Positions 1 through 9,438 of a DNA stretch of 64,000 nt are shown one piece after another; the first letter of the stretch is position 1; the number at the start of each line of letters is the position of its first letter. The notes below the pieces were generated by a model that saw only the letters and a program-made list of their open reading frames with translations, made no database searches and had not been told where the DNA came from. The stretch comes from Methylocaldum sp035627495 (GTDB lineage Bacteria > Pseudomonadota > Gammaproteobacteria > Methylococcales > Methylococcaceae). The position numbers were made by a program, and so were the translations under genes. The stretch covers positions 10,051-74,050 of the forward strand of contig NZ_DASPLO010000161.1 in assembly GCF_035627495.1 (NCBI RefSeq), read 5' to 3'.

Positions 1-55
1 TTTTGCGCGTAAACAAAGATTCCTAATACGGAAAAGCAACAAAAAGACCTAGCTT

Positions 56-835
56 ATGGATTTCGATTTTTCGTTTTTTTTGGTCGTGGCAACGCTTTTG
101 ACCGGGATCATTTGGGGTGGCTACATATTGCAGCGGCGGTTGCAAGCGTCCGGAGCTAGGGTGCCGGTTAAAGAGCCGGTCGTCGTGGAATACGCTCGCT
201 CATTTTTCCCGATCATTCTGATCGTACTCTTGCTGCGGTCGTTTTTGGTGGAACCGTTCCGTATTCCCTCGGGTTCCATGATGCCTACACTTCTCATCGG
301 CGATTTCATTCTCGTCAACAAGTATACCTACGGTATTCGCCTTCCCGTTTTAAACACAAAAATCGTCGAGATGGGCGGACCCAAGCGGGGCGACATCGTG
401 GTTTTTCGTTTTCCAAAAGACCCGAAGGTGGATTACATCAAGCGCATCATCGGCTTGCCGGGCGATCGCATCGCGTATTACAACAAGCAGCTTTATGTGA
501 ACGGCGAGGCTATCAAACAAACGGCTCTGGCTGAATACCAAGGTGTGGGGCAGGGTAGCGTCATGACCGGCGCACGCCTTTTGACCGAAGACTTGCAAGG
601 GGTTAACCACGACATCCTAATTCGAGAGGGCCAGCCTTCGGTGCAGGGGGAATTCACGGTGCCCGAAGGCCAATATTTTGTCATGGGCGATAATCGGGAC
701 AACAGCAACGATAGCCGTTACTGGGGTACCGTACCGGAAAGCCATTTGGTCGGAAAAGCTTTTTTCGTTTGGATGAGTTGGGACTGGGAGAACGGCGGCA
801 TCGCATTTAATCGTCTCGGTACTATATTGAATTAG
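56..835 (+). CDS. lepB: Signal peptidase I
   Basis: Membrane serine protease that removes signal peptides from exported proteins on the periplasmic side of the inner membrane. Two N-terminal membrane segments are visible (about residues 7-24 and 50-66). The catalytic serine is in the box PSGSMMPTL (Ser74), the general-base lysine in YIKRIIGLPGD (Lys129), and the conserved GDNRDNSNDSR box follows near residue 213. Length 259 is normal for the family. It opens the lepB-DUF4845-rnc-era-recO-pdxJ cluster. The preceding 55 bases hold no gene; lepA is usually upstream and would lie outside the window. The ATG has only a weak ribosome-binding site. Confidence 0.97.
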   Translation: MDFDFSFFLVVATLLTGIIWGGYILQRRLQASGARVPVKEPVVVEYARSFFPIILIVLLLRSFLVEPFRIPSGSMMPTLLIGDFILVNKYTYGIRLPVLNTKIVEMGGPKRGDIVVFRFPKDPKVDYIKRIIGLPGDRIAYYNKQLYVNGEAIKQTALAEYQGVGQGSVMTGARLLTEDLQGVNHDILIREGQPSVQGEFTVPEGQYFVMGDNRDNSNDSRYWGTVPESHLVGKAFFVWMSWDWENGGIAFNRLGTILN

Positions 836-880
836 CGGTCTAGTGCCGAAACCATCCGAAAACTCCTGGAGTACGCGAAA

Positions 881-1258
881 ATGGCTAATTTCCCTTCCCG
901 GCAGAGAGGTCTGACGGTTACCGGTTTTCTATTCGTCCTGTTTTTGATCGGTTTTTTCTCGTTGCTTGTGTTAAAAATCGGGCCCGTATATCTGGAGCAC
1001 TATAAGGTTGCGTCATCGCTCGAATCACTCAAGAAAGATAACGATATCGCTTCGAAATCCAGAGAAGAAATCTTGAGCCTCCTGCAGAAACGCTGGGAGA
1101 TCAACATGGTCGAACGGGTAACGGCCAAAGATGTGAAGATCACTAAGCAGGGGGCTTACCTAAAAATTCAAATAACCTATGACGTAGCTGAGCATCTTTT
1201 TGGAAACGTGGATGCTTTGCTGCATTTTAACGATCTCCTTGAGGTCGGATCGAACTGA
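881..1258 (+). CDS. DUF4845 family membrane protein
   Basis: Small protein of 125 residues with one N-terminal membrane segment (about residues 12-33) and a soluble remainder, as in DUF4845 proteins encoded between lepB and rnc in many gammaproteobacteria. Its function is not established; the position suggests an envelope-linked role. The start at 881 follows a GGAG ribosome-binding site about nine bases upstream. It lies 45 bases after lepB, probably in the same transcript. Identification rests on position, size and topology. Confidence 0.8.
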   Translation: MANFPSRQRGLTVTGFLFVLFLIGFFSLLVLKIGPVYLEHYKVASSLESLKKDNDIASKSREEILSLLQKRWEINMVERVTAKDVKITKQGAYLKIQITYDVAEHLFGNVDALLHFNDLLEVGSN

Positions 1259-1372
1259 TGAAAAACGTTCCTATTTTTTACTTGTCACGTTCGTACAGTG
1301 CACTCCAAACGGGGCGGAGCCGTGTAAATCGGCCGTTTCTCCGAGCTATCACTTTATCGGACGCGTCGTTAC

Positions 1373-2092
1373 GTGCTCAACTCTTATCCCGGTGAAGTTG
1401 TGATATTGGAACCGGAAAAGATCGCAAAAAGGCTGGGCTTGAGCTTCAAGAACTCTGCCTTGGTCAGAAGAGCCTTGACCCATCGAAGCGCCGAAAGCGA
1501 GAACAATGAACGGCTGGAATTCTTGGGCGATTCCGTGCTCGGTTTTGTGATCGCGGAGAGACTTTACGACAAATTCACGGAGGCCGACGAAGGCGTGCTC
1601 AGCCGGCTACGCGCCACTCTGGTGAATCAAACCTCTTTGGCGGAATTGGCGCGTAAATTAAATTTAGGGGATTATCTGGTTTTAGGCTCGGGCGAGCTGA
1701 AAAGCGGCGGATATAGGCGCGACTCAATCTTGTCCGACGCGTTGGAAGCCGTGATTGGCGCTTTGCTTATCGATCAAGGCATAGACGCGTGCCGAGAGTG
1801 GATATTAAATCTGTTCGCCGAGCCAATAGACCGTCTTTCGTTACAGGATTGGAAAAAAGATCCGAAGACCCGCTTGCAAGAATTAATGCAAGCGCGAGGA
1901 CTTGAATTGCCCACCTATACCCTTAAAACGGTCATTGGTCAGCCGCACGACCAAAGCTTTTGCGTGGAATGCCGCGTCTCACTGATCCCGGGCTCGTGCG
2001 AGGGTGTCGGCTCTTCCCGAAAAAAGGCCGAGCAGCAGGCTGCAGAGAAGATGTTGGCTGTGCTGGCCGAAGAATTGAGGCTCAAACCATGA
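1373..2092 (+). CDS. rnc: Ribonuclease III
   Basis: Double-strand-specific endoribonuclease that matures rRNA and processes structured mRNAs. The signature NERLEFLGDSVL lies near residue 45 and the second acidic metal site in DALEAVIGAL near residue 125. A double-stranded-RNA-binding domain fills about residues 160-232. The start given is a GTG; GTG at 1400 or TTG at 1406 would give a product nearer to family length and fit the conserved N-terminus better. The stop overlaps the era start by four bases (ATGA), indicating translational coupling. Confidence 0.95.
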   Translation: MLNSYPGEVVILEPEKIAKRLGLSFKNSALVRRALTHRSAESENNERLEFLGDSVLGFVIAERLYDKFTEADEGVLSRLRATLVNQTSLAELARKLNLGDYLVLGSGELKSGGYRRDSILSDALEAVIGALLIDQGIDACREWILNLFAEPIDRLSLQDWKKDPKTRLQELMQARGLELPTYTLKTVIGQPHDQSFCVECRVSLIPGSCEGVGSSRKKAEQQAAEKMLAVLAEELRLKP

Positions 2093-2970
2093 AAGCGGGC
2101 TTTGTCGCTCTGGTCGGCCGCCCCAATGTGGGTAAATCGACCCTCCTAAACCACCTTGTCGGTCAAAAGATCAGTATTACATCCCGCCGGCCGCAGACGA
2201 CGCGGCATCGCATTTGCGGCGTTAAAACCACTGCGGAAGGGCAAATTATTTTTGTCGATACTCCTGGCATTCATGCCAGCCAAAAGCGAGCGATGAATCG
2301 CTACCTCAACCGTGCGGCGATCTCCGCCCTGCTCGACGTGGATGTGATTATCTGGCTCATCGACAGGCCGACGTGGCTCTCGGAGGATGAATTGGTTCTG
2401 GATAGGATCAAGTCCGCGGGGGTGCCCGTAATCCTGGTTATCAACAAAGTCGACAGGTTCGAGGATAAGGGCGTTCTCTTGCCGTTTCTAGAGGGAGCGG
2501 CGACTCGCCACTCGTTTGCCGATTTAGTTCCGGTATCCGCTTTAAAGGGCACTAACCTGGATGTTTTGGAGCGGAAAATCATCGAGCTTTTGCCGGAAGG
2601 CGAACCGATTTATCCCGAAGATCAAATCACCGATAGGCCGGAGCGTTTTTTTGCCGCTGAGGTTATTCGGGAAAAACTGCTTCGTTCCTTGGCGCAAGAG
2701 GTGCCTCATGCGCTGACGGTGGAGATCGAGCAGTTCAAGCCCGAGGGCGGATTGACACGAATCAGTGCGGTTATTTGGGCCGAGCGTGAAGGCCAGAAGG
2801 CAATCATCATCGGCCGTAATGGCGAAGTGCTCAAAAAGGTCGGTGAGCGGGCGCGCCGCGAACTGGAACGTCTGCTTGATAGCAAGGTTTACCTAGAGCT
2901 TTGGGTCAAGGTAAAAAAAGGTTGGTCGGATGATGAGCGAGCCCTGCACAGCCTCGGCTATACCGAATGA
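2089..2970 (+). CDS. era: GTPase Era
   Basis: Ras-like GTPase that binds the 3' end of 16S rRNA and assists 30S assembly. G1 (GRPNVGKST), G3 (DTPG), G4 (NKVD) and G5 (VSALKG) are all present, followed by a C-terminal KH RNA-binding domain with IIIGRNGEVLKKVG. The frame is open upstream to 1960, but the ATG at 2089 gives the expected N-terminus MKAGFVALVGRPN and overlaps the rnc stop. Length is 293 residues, typical for Era. Confidence 0.97.
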   Translation: MKAGFVALVGRPNVGKSTLLNHLVGQKISITSRRPQTTRHRICGVKTTAEGQIIFVDTPGIHASQKRAMNRYLNRAAISALLDVDVIIWLIDRPTWLSEDELVLDRIKSAGVPVILVINKVDRFEDKGVLLPFLEGAATRHSFADLVPVSALKGTNLDVLERKIIELLPEGEPIYPEDQITDRPERFFAAEVIREKLLRSLAQEVPHALTVEIEQFKPEGGLTRISAVIWAEREGQKAIIIGRNGEVLKKVGERARRELERLLDSKVYLELWVKVKKGWSDDERALHSLGYTE

Positions 2971-3712
2971 AGCGAGCAAGAGCGCTTCTCCGGATTTCCA
3001 TGGCCGTATCTCGCTACAGAACGGTTTTGTTCTCCACCGCAGAGATTATCGCGAGTCCAGCCTTCTTCTCGACGTATTCACATTGGATTTCGGTCGGATC
3101 CGGCTGTTGGCGAAAGGTGTGCGCAAAAGTAAAAAGGGATTGCTTTCGTTACTGCAGCCGTTCGTTGAATTGCGTCTCTCTTGGGCGGGAAAAGGAGAGC
3201 TGCCGGTCTTAACCGCCGTGGAATCTATAGGAACAAGCATTGAGTTGAGCAGGCTCAAGGTGTTCTGCGGATTCTATATGAATGAATTGCTCCTTAACTT
3301 TCTTCCTTCCCATGACCCTTATCCCGAAGTATTCCATCTTTATCGGAACACCCTGGGTCAGCTCGCGACAACTGATGGCGTAGAGCGGATTCTGCGGTTG
3401 TTTGAAGTTTCTCTTTTAGAAGAGACGGGATACGGCCTGTCCTTTGATCGGGAAACTGCATATGGGCAACAAATTGATCCAGCAAGAACGTATGTCTACA
3501 AGATCGAGCAAGGTCCGGTAGAGAACGACGAAGGCGTTGCGGACTCGATTAGCGGCGCTACCTTGCTTGCATTGAAACAAAAGACGCTGAACGATCCTGA
3601 TGAACTCCAGGAGGCGAAACATCTGATGCGGCGAGTGATTAATTATTATCTCAATGGAAAAGCTCTTAAAAGCCGCGACTTCTTCAAGCAAATTATAAAA
3701 AGCAAACCATGA
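2930..3712 (+). CDS. recO: DNA repair protein RecO
   Basis: Recombination mediator that helps RecR load RecA onto SSB-coated single-stranded DNA. The N-terminal OB-fold carries the typical FVLHRRDYRESSLLLDVF segment, followed by the helical region. Length is 260 residues. The only in-frame ATG codons ahead of the conserved region are at 2930 and 2933, so recO overlaps the end of era by about 40 bases and has an N-terminal extension of about 30 residues before the fold. The stop overlaps the pdxJ start by four bases. Confidence 0.92.
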   Translation: MMSEPCTASAIPNEASKSASPDFHGRISLQNGFVLHRRDYRESSLLLDVFTLDFGRIRLLAKGVRKSKKGLLSLLQPFVELRLSWAGKGELPVLTAVESIGTSIELSRLKVFCGFYMNELLLNFLPSHDPYPEVFHLYRNTLGQLATTDGVERILRLFEVSLLEETGYGLSFDRETAYGQQIDPARTYVYKIEQGPVENDEGVADSISGATLLALKQKTLNDPDELQEAKHLMRRVINYYLNGKALKSRDFFKQIIKSKP

Positions 3713-4461
3713 AGCCATCTCGCCCTATCTTGCTCGGAGTGAACATCGATCATATCGCCACCATACGTCAGGCTAGGCATACCAAATATCCCGAGGTGAT
3801 TCAGGCGGCCTTAGTCGCGGAGCAATCGGGCGCCGACGGGATTACTGCTCATCTTCGCGAGGATCGCAGGCATATACAGGATCGAGACGTTAGGCTGCTT
3901 CGAGAGATGATTGAGACCCGCCTTAACTTGGAAATGGCAGTAACCGACGAGATGGTCGCCATCGCAAAAACGGTGAGGCCCCAAGCGTGCTGCCTGGTTC
4001 CGGAAAGACGCGAAGAATTGACTACGGAAGGTGGTCTTGATGTGGCCGGAAATTTCGAACGGATTCATGCCGCTTGCGAAGTCTTGGGCGAGGCCGGAGT
4101 GGAGGTTTCCTTATTTATTGACGCCGATCTTCGACAGATCGAAGCGGCAGTGAAAACCGGTGCTCCGGTTATCGAATTGCACACGGGTCACTATGCGGAT
4201 GCGGTCTCGGACGAGGATAGGAAAGAGAAGCTTCGTCGACTGGAGCGAGCGGCCGAGCAAGCTGTCCGCAACGGTCTTAAAGTAAATGCCGGGCATGGAT
4301 TGAATTACCACAATGTCGCGGAAATATGCCGAATTTCTCAGGTCGAGGAGCTAAATATCGGACATTCTATCGTTGCATGGGCGCTTTTCGCCGGTTTGGG
4401 ACGGGCGGTGAGCGAGATGAAGCGGTTGATGGAGGCGGCGCGCTTATCAATTGACCCGTAA
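3709..4461 (+). CDS. pdxJ: Pyridoxine 5'-phosphate synthase
   Basis: Condenses 1-deoxy-D-xylulose 5-phosphate with 3-amino-2-oxopropyl phosphate to form pyridoxine 5'-phosphate, the last ring-forming step of de novo vitamin B6 synthesis. Recognised by the N-terminal LGVNIDHIATIRQAR, the HLREDRRHIQ segment, and the late NAGHGLNYHNV and ELNIGHSIVA motifs of this TIM barrel. Length 250 is standard. It is the last gene of the lepB operon; acpS, which often follows pdxJ, is absent here. Confidence 0.97.
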   Translation: MKPSRPILLGVNIDHIATIRQARHTKYPEVIQAALVAEQSGADGITAHLREDRRHIQDRDVRLLREMIETRLNLEMAVTDEMVAIAKTVRPQACCLVPERREELTTEGGLDVAGNFERIHAACEVLGEAGVEVSLFIDADLRQIEAAVKTGAPVIELHTGHYADAVSDEDRKEKLRRLERAAEQAVRNGLKVNAGHGLNYHNVAEICRISQVEELNIGHSIVAWALFAGLGRAVSEMKRLMEAARLSIDP

Positions 4462-4563
4462 GGGTTATTCTGCCATAGTTGAAAAAGCTATTGAATCGAA
4501 GGGCCTGCGGCCTGATATAACGACAGTTTGCGATGGCTTGAGCGTCGTAGCGGAGGAGATGGG

Positions 4564-5235
4564 GTGTACGAGAGGTATCAGAGCGAGTCAACGACCGCGC
4601 CCGCACTGCGCGCCGAGGCTTCGGTTCGGTATCCCGTGCCGGCCGCTCGGCAGCGAAGGGCGCGAGTGCTGTTTATCCTGTTCGCGATATTCTTCGGTTC
4701 GTTTGTCCTCGTTCTATTTGATTTTTCGACTCGTCTAGAGTCCACGCTAGTCAGCCCATCGGAAGGGCACGCCAGGATCAAGGCAATCAATCAACAAATG
4801 GAGGCGCTGCAAGGCAAATTCGGCGTTCTGCTGGCGGAGTCGGTCGAAATGAGACTCAAAGCCCTTCAGCGGAACATCGAGATTGGAAAAGTCAGCTCCG
4901 CGGATATTGAAGCTTTCGAGCAGCTAAAGAACGACCTGGCGCTTTTGGAAGGCTATGCGGAACGCGCTTCAGCTAATGCCTTCGACGATACTCAGGTTGA
5001 GCATTCTCGCTTCCATAGGTTGCCCGATTCGAAAGTAATCCGTAACGAGGAACTTATGGATGAGGTTTTGCAGGTAAAGAATCTGCTTTACTTTTGCGCT
5101 GCCAGTCTCGCCACAACCACAGTTCTCATAAGTGGTTATTGGATACGGCAGCGGAGTCGCGCGTGCCGTATCCACTCGGAGGTTGCTGCTGTTCCGATGC
5201 TGGCAAAGAGGGCTGGCGGCGACTTCAACGGTTAA
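4564..5235 (+). CDS. Uncharacterised two-span membrane protein
   Basis: I do not recognise a family. The 223-residue product has an arginine-rich N-terminus, a membrane segment near residues 35-55, a mostly helical, probably coiled-coil region of about 100 residues, and a second hydrophobic segment near residues 180-200. This topology would place the helical middle in the periplasm. The GTG at 4564 is chosen because GGAGG lies seven bases upstream, an unusually good ribosome-binding site; an earlier TTG at 4528 is in frame but less likely. It follows pdxJ by about 100 bases and converges on the diguanylate cyclase gene. Confidence 0.6.
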   Translation: MYERYQSESTTAPALRAEASVRYPVPAARQRRARVLFILFAIFFGSFVLVLFDFSTRLESTLVSPSEGHARIKAINQQMEALQGKFGVLLAESVEMRLKALQRNIEIGKVSSADIEAFEQLKNDLALLEGYAERASANAFDDTQVEHSRFHRLPDSKVIRNEELMDEVLQVKNLLYFCAASLATTTVLISGYWIRQRSRACRIHSEVAAVPMLAKRAGGDFNG

Positions 5236-5259
5236 CGCCTCTTCCGTATTTTCAAAACA

Positions 5260-6567
5260 TTAATCATTTGATGAGCCAAGATTTCCTTGGTTTCGCCTTT
5301 TGACGTTTTCCGTTTCGATCCTGTTTTTTCCTAACCGTTTCGCACGATACATAGTGGCATCAGCCCGCTTGACGAAGGTGTCGGCCGACTCATTTGATGC
5401 GTATACGGTAACGCCGGCAGAAAAAGTCGGTAAAGCCATAGTCAGGCTGCCAGTTGAAAACGTACTTCGATGGACTTGTGCCTGGATTTTCTTGAGTGCC
5501 CATAAGGCGCCGTCCAACTCGGTATTGGGAAGCAGTATGATGAACTCTTCGCCGCCGAAACGTGCCACGTGGTCATGACGGCGAAATGTGGGCAAGATTT
5601 TTTTGGCGTAGATTCTGAGAACTTCATCGCCGGCAGCGTGACCGTAGCGATCATTGATCTCCTTGAAACCGTCGAGGTCCATCATCGCCAAGGCCAGCGG
5701 AGTATAGTAACGTTGCACGCGCCCGACCTCGTCTTCCAGCCGGTTCAGGAAGGCTCGCCGATTGGGGAGTCCGGTTAGCTCATCAGTAAGGCTTAATTGA
5801 TGGACTCGTGTGAATTCCAGGTCGATCTTCCGATTGTTCGTCTCCAGCAAGTCCAGATAATTCTGGATAACGTCAATTTGTTTCGTCTGGCGTTGCTGCT
5901 CTTCTAGCAGGATATGTGTTTGTTTTAGAAGATCCTCCCGCGTCGCGCCGGTTAATATGAAATTATCCGGATGGGTCAGCATCTGAATAATATTCTTGAG
6001 TAGCTGTCCGGAATGTAGGTTGGCATCGCCCGTTTCTTTAAGGCATGCAGTCAAAGACTGGTGGATTTCCACCATCTTTACGCCTTGTCCTTCGAGAAAA
6101 GGCGTGGAGCAGTCTGAAAGAGTTGATGTTTTTTCCGGGCGCCTCCTATTTGTTTCCTTTGTCTCCAATTTTTGCTCTGTGGCCTCCGCTTCCTTGGACG
6201 ATGGATCATGGTCGCCGATGATTCGGTCGGAAAAATCAAAATGAGGACGAAACAAAGATTGTTTGAGATCTTCGACGCCTTTAATTAACGTGTTCAATTC
6301 GGCTAAGGATAAAGAAGGGCTCAACAAAGTTTGGAGAAACTCGATTCGTTTCGCCAATTTTTGGTTTCTGTCCGAAATCAGTAGTTCAACATAATGGAGA
6401 AGTTGTTGAATTACGGCGCGGTACCGACTCTCCCTCGCGTTATGAATTTGAGTCAGCGACTCAACGCTACTTTGAATATGCTCTATAAGAAGAGGTTCTG
6501 ACGGGTAACGTCTTAAGGCGTGTAAATTAGAGAGTATTCGTTCGAAATCGGCCGGTCGCGATTTCAT
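5260..6567 (-). CDS. Diguanylate cyclase (GGDEF domain)
   Basis: Predicted to make cyclic di-GMP from GTP. The C-terminal GGDEF domain (about residues 255-420) starts with DELTGLPNRRAF and carries an intact active site, FGGEEF. An RxxD inhibitory site (RRHD) lies five residues before it, so product inhibition is likely. The N-terminal 240 residues are soluble and helical, with no membrane segment or named sensor domain that I recognise. It converges on the preceding gene with a 24-base gap. The roughly 240 bases to dusA hold the divergent promoters but no gene. Confidence 0.9.
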   Translation of the reverse strand: MKSRPADFERILSNLHALRRYPSEPLLIEHIQSSVESLTQIHNARESRYRAVIQQLLHYVELLISDRNQKLAKRIEFLQTLLSPSLSLAELNTLIKGVEDLKQSLFRPHFDFSDRIIGDHDPSSKEAEATEQKLETKETNRRRPEKTSTLSDCSTPFLEGQGVKMVEIHQSLTACLKETGDANLHSGQLLKNIIQMLTHPDNFILTGATREDLLKQTHILLEEQQRQTKQIDVIQNYLDLLETNNRKIDLEFTRVHQLSLTDELTGLPNRRAFLNRLEDEVGRVQRYYTPLALAMMDLDGFKEINDRYGHAAGDEVLRIYAKKILPTFRRHDHVARFGGEEFIILLPNTELDGALWALKKIQAQVHRSTFSTGSLTMALPTFSAGVTVYASNESADTFVKRADATMYRAKRLGKNRIETENVKRRNQGNLGSSND

Positions 6568-6809
6568 GAGTTACCGATAGTCAACGTAAGACAAGGAAAA
6601 TTCCCATAAGGTACCCTTTACGCCGAAAGCGACAAAGTGAGCGCAACAAGATTTGCTCCGGCCGGAAACAAGAAAGGTGGCTTTCATATGCCTGATCCTG
6701 GAAACTCCTAGGGTTTCGTGTGTCCAAAAAAGCCGCAATGAAATTCATTCTACTGGGAATCGCTCACTAATCAATCCTTGCGACAACGGCGCATTTCCCG
6801 CTTGTTAAG

Positions 6810-7796
6810 ATGATTATCCGTATGCAAAGAATTTTGAGCATCGCCCCCATGCTGGATTGGACGGATCGCCATTTTCGCTATTTTGCACGTCTAATTTCTC
6901 GGCGGGTGCTGCTTTATACCGAGATGGTTACAACCGGTGCGATTTTGCATGGAAACCGCGACCATTTACTGAAGTTTCATTCGGATGAAAAGCCCTTGGC
7001 GCTTCAGTTGGGCGGCAGCAGTCCCTCCGATCTTGCTGAGTGTGCAAGGATTGCCGAGGGTTATGGGTTTAATGAGATTAACCTTAATGTGGGATGCCCG
7101 AGCGACCGGGTACAGAATGGGCGATTCGGTGCTTGCTTGATGGCCGAGCCTGAGTTGGTTTCTGAATGTGTGGCGGCTATGGCCGATGCCGTATCGCTTC
7201 CGATAACGATCAAGACCCGAATCGGTATTGACGAAAAGGACTCGTATGAAGATCTCGCGCACTTCGTCGACACGGTATCTTCCGGCGGTTGCCATACTTT
7301 TATTATCCATGCCAGAAAAGCGTGGCTTAAGGGGTTGTCTCCTAAGGAGAATCGCGAAATACCACCATTAAGATACGATGTGGTCGATCGAATCAAAAAG
7401 GACTATCCGGCTCTCGAAATTATCCTAAACGGCGGTGTTGTCGACCTGAACCAGGCGGAGCAGCATCTTAAACGATTTGACGGCGTGATGATGGGGCGAG
7501 CTGCCTATCATCAGCCGTACTTGCTTGCGGAGGCTGACCGGCGTTTTTTTGGCGATAATCGTCCCGTTCTCTCTCGACACCAGGTTGTTGAAGCGCTGTT
7601 TCCGTATTTGGAAACGGAACTGGCGCGGGGCGTGCGCTTGCACACCATCACCCGGCATGTTCTGGGGTTATATCACGGTATGCCGGGTGGGCGAGCATGG
7701 CGGAGGTATCTTGGCGAACACGCGGTAAAACCAAGTGCTGGAGTGGATGTGCTCGTGAACGCTGCTCGCTATTGTGAGGAATCAATGCATGTCTGA
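6810..7796 (+). CDS. dusA: tRNA-dihydrouridine synthase A
   Basis: Flavoprotein that reduces uridine 20/20a in the D-loop of tRNA. The N-terminus LSIAPMLDWTDRHFRYF, the segment INLNVGCPSDRVQNGRFGA with its catalytic Cys shortly after, and the FMN-binding IILNGGV and GVMMGRAAYHQP regions are those of the DusA subgroup. Length 328 is typical. Two starts are possible, 6810 and 6822, differing by four residues. Confidence 0.94.
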   Translation: MIIRMQRILSIAPMLDWTDRHFRYFARLISRRVLLYTEMVTTGAILHGNRDHLLKFHSDEKPLALQLGGSSPSDLAECARIAEGYGFNEINLNVGCPSDRVQNGRFGACLMAEPELVSECVAAMADAVSLPITIKTRIGIDEKDSYEDLAHFVDTVSSGGCHTFIIHARKAWLKGLSPKENREIPPLRYDVVDRIKKDYPALEIILNGGVVDLNQAEQHLKRFDGVMMGRAAYHQPYLLAEADRRFFGDNRPVLSRHQVVEALFPYLETELARGVRLHTITRHVLGLYHGMPGGRAWRRYLGEHAVKPSAGVDVLVNAARYCEESMHV

Positions 7797-7859
7797 TCGT
7801 GAAAGACATGGCGTATTCCTGCGCGATATACTTATCTATTCCCATTGGTGACATTAATC

Positions 7860-8417
7860 ATGCAAAGCGTAATGGAGCATCTTTTTTCCCAGATCATACA
7901 ATCTCTTGGAGAGGACGTTACCCGTGAGGGATTGATGGATACGCCCAAGCGGGCGGCAGCGGCTTTTCGCTTTCTCAATAGCGGCTACAATCAGCGCCTC
8001 GAGCGTGTTCTCAATAATGCCATCTTCGAGGCGGATACCGAGGACATGGTGATCGTAAAAGATATCGAACTATATTCATTGTGCGAACACCACCTTCTGC
8101 CTTTCATCGGTAAGTGCCATGTGGCTTATCTGCCTCAAGGAAAGGTGATCGGACTTTCCAAAATTGCTCGTATTGTGGAGATGTACGCTCGTCGTCTTCA
8201 GATCCAAGAGCGGTTGACCAAACAAATTGCGGACGCCCTCCAGACGGCAATTAATCCGGCGGGCGTTGCCGTGGTGATCGAAGCTAAGCATCTGTGCATG
8301 ATGATGCGAGGTGTGGAGAAGCAAAACTCGGTTATGACTACTTCATCCATGCTGGGTTTATTCCGTAAGCAAATCAGTACTCGCTCGGAGTTTCTCAATC
8401 TCATCAATCGAAAATAG
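7860..8417 (+). CDS. folE: GTP cyclohydrolase I
   Basis: Converts GTP to 7,8-dihydroneopterin triphosphate, the first step of tetrahydrofolate synthesis. The zinc and active-site segments are visible: SLCEHHLLPFIGK, the GLSKIARIVEMYARRLQ signature, and CMMMRGVEKQNSVM near the C-terminus. The ATG at 7860 is preferred over the in-frame TTG at 7845; it gives 185 residues. hemH follows after 17 bases, so the two are probably co-transcribed. Confidence 0.95.
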   Translation: MQSVMEHLFSQIIQSLGEDVTREGLMDTPKRAAAAFRFLNSGYNQRLERVLNNAIFEADTEDMVIVKDIELYSLCEHHLLPFIGKCHVAYLPQGKVIGLSKIARIVEMYARRLQIQERLTKQIADALQTAINPAGVAVVIEAKHLCMMMRGVEKQNSVMTTSSMLGLFRKQISTRSEFLNLINRK

Positions 8418-8434
8418 ACCAGGGATTTCATTCC

Positions 8435-9427
8435 GTGGCAGAAACAGGAAAATCCCGCCGTTGGGGTGTGCTTCTAGTTAACCTAGGTACGCCCGAGGCC
8501 CCGACTACGGCCGCGGTTAGGCGGTATTTGAGCGAGTTCCTCTGGGACTCGCGGGTCGTGGAAATACCGAGGCCGATTTGGTGGATGATCCTCCGTGGTG
8601 TGGTTCTGCGGGTGCGCCCATCGAAGTCGGCACGAGCCTATCGTTCGATTTGGACTGACAGGGGCTCCCCTTTAATGGTGTTCAGCACGGATTTGACTCG
8701 TGCGGTGCAAGCCGAGGTTTCGGCGAGAACCGGGGGACAGGCTGTCGTAGAAATTGCAATGCGTTACGGAAAGCCCGGAATTCGGGAGAAGCTGGACGAG
8801 TTGAAGAGCGCCGGGGTCGATGGAATTCTAATTTTGCCGTTGTATCCCCAGTATTCGTCGCCAAGTACTGGAACAGTATTTGATGCGGTTGCCTCGGTTT
8901 TGAAAAGTTGGCGACATGTTCCGGAGATAAGATTCGTTAGCGACTATCATGACTATCCGGCTTATATTCGGGCTGCGGCGAAACGAATCGAATATTTCTG
9001 GCGTGATAATGGCCGAAGTGAATTTTTGCTGATCTCATTCCACGGTTTACCGGAACGAAGCCGCGTCTTAGGCGATCCCTACTATGAACAATGCCATACG
9101 ACCGCCAAGCTAATCGCGGATGAATTGCAGCTTTCGAATGATGCTTGGCAACTGGTTTTTCAGTCTCGATTTGGGCTAGGGCGCTGGTTGCAGCCTTATT
9201 GCATCGATGTGCTAAAGTCCTTGCCGCAAAGGGGATTTAGAGAGGTTGATGTGGCTTGCCCGGGATTTGCCGTCGATTGTTTGGAAACCCTGGAGGAGAT
9301 TGGGATCACCAACAAAGAGGTTTTTAAAGAAGCTGGAGGCAGCCAATACCGATTAATCCCCGCCCTAAACGATAGTCCGGAGCATGCTCGCGTTTTGGCT
9401 GATTTGATAATTAAGCATCTTGTGTAA
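8435..9427 (+). CDS. hemH: Ferrochelatase
   Basis: Inserts ferrous iron into protoporphyrin IX, the last step of protohaem synthesis. The catalytic histidine lies in ISFHGLPERS, followed by YYEQCHTTAKL, FQSRFGLGRWLQPY and the CPGFAVDCLETLEEI segment holding the conserved glutamate. Starts at a GTG. Length is 330 residues, without a C-terminal [2Fe-2S] cysteine cluster. It ends 11 bases before the stop of the convergent HDOD gene. Confidence 0.96.
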   Translation: MAETGKSRRWGVLLVNLGTPEAPTTAAVRRYLSEFLWDSRVVEIPRPIWWMILRGVVLRVRPSKSARAYRSIWTDRGSPLMVFSTDLTRAVQAEVSARTGGQAVVEIAMRYGKPGIREKLDELKSAGVDGILILPLYPQYSSPSTGTVFDAVASVLKSWRHVPEIRFVSDYHDYPAYIRAAAKRIEYFWRDNGRSEFLLISFHGLPERSRVLGDPYYEQCHTTAKLIADELQLSNDAWQLVFQSRFGLGRWLQPYCIDVLKSLPQRGFREVDVACPGFAVDCLETLEEIGITNKEVFKEAGGSQYRLIPALNDSPEHARVLADLIIKHLV

Positions 9428-9438
9428 AAGGCGGTGGC

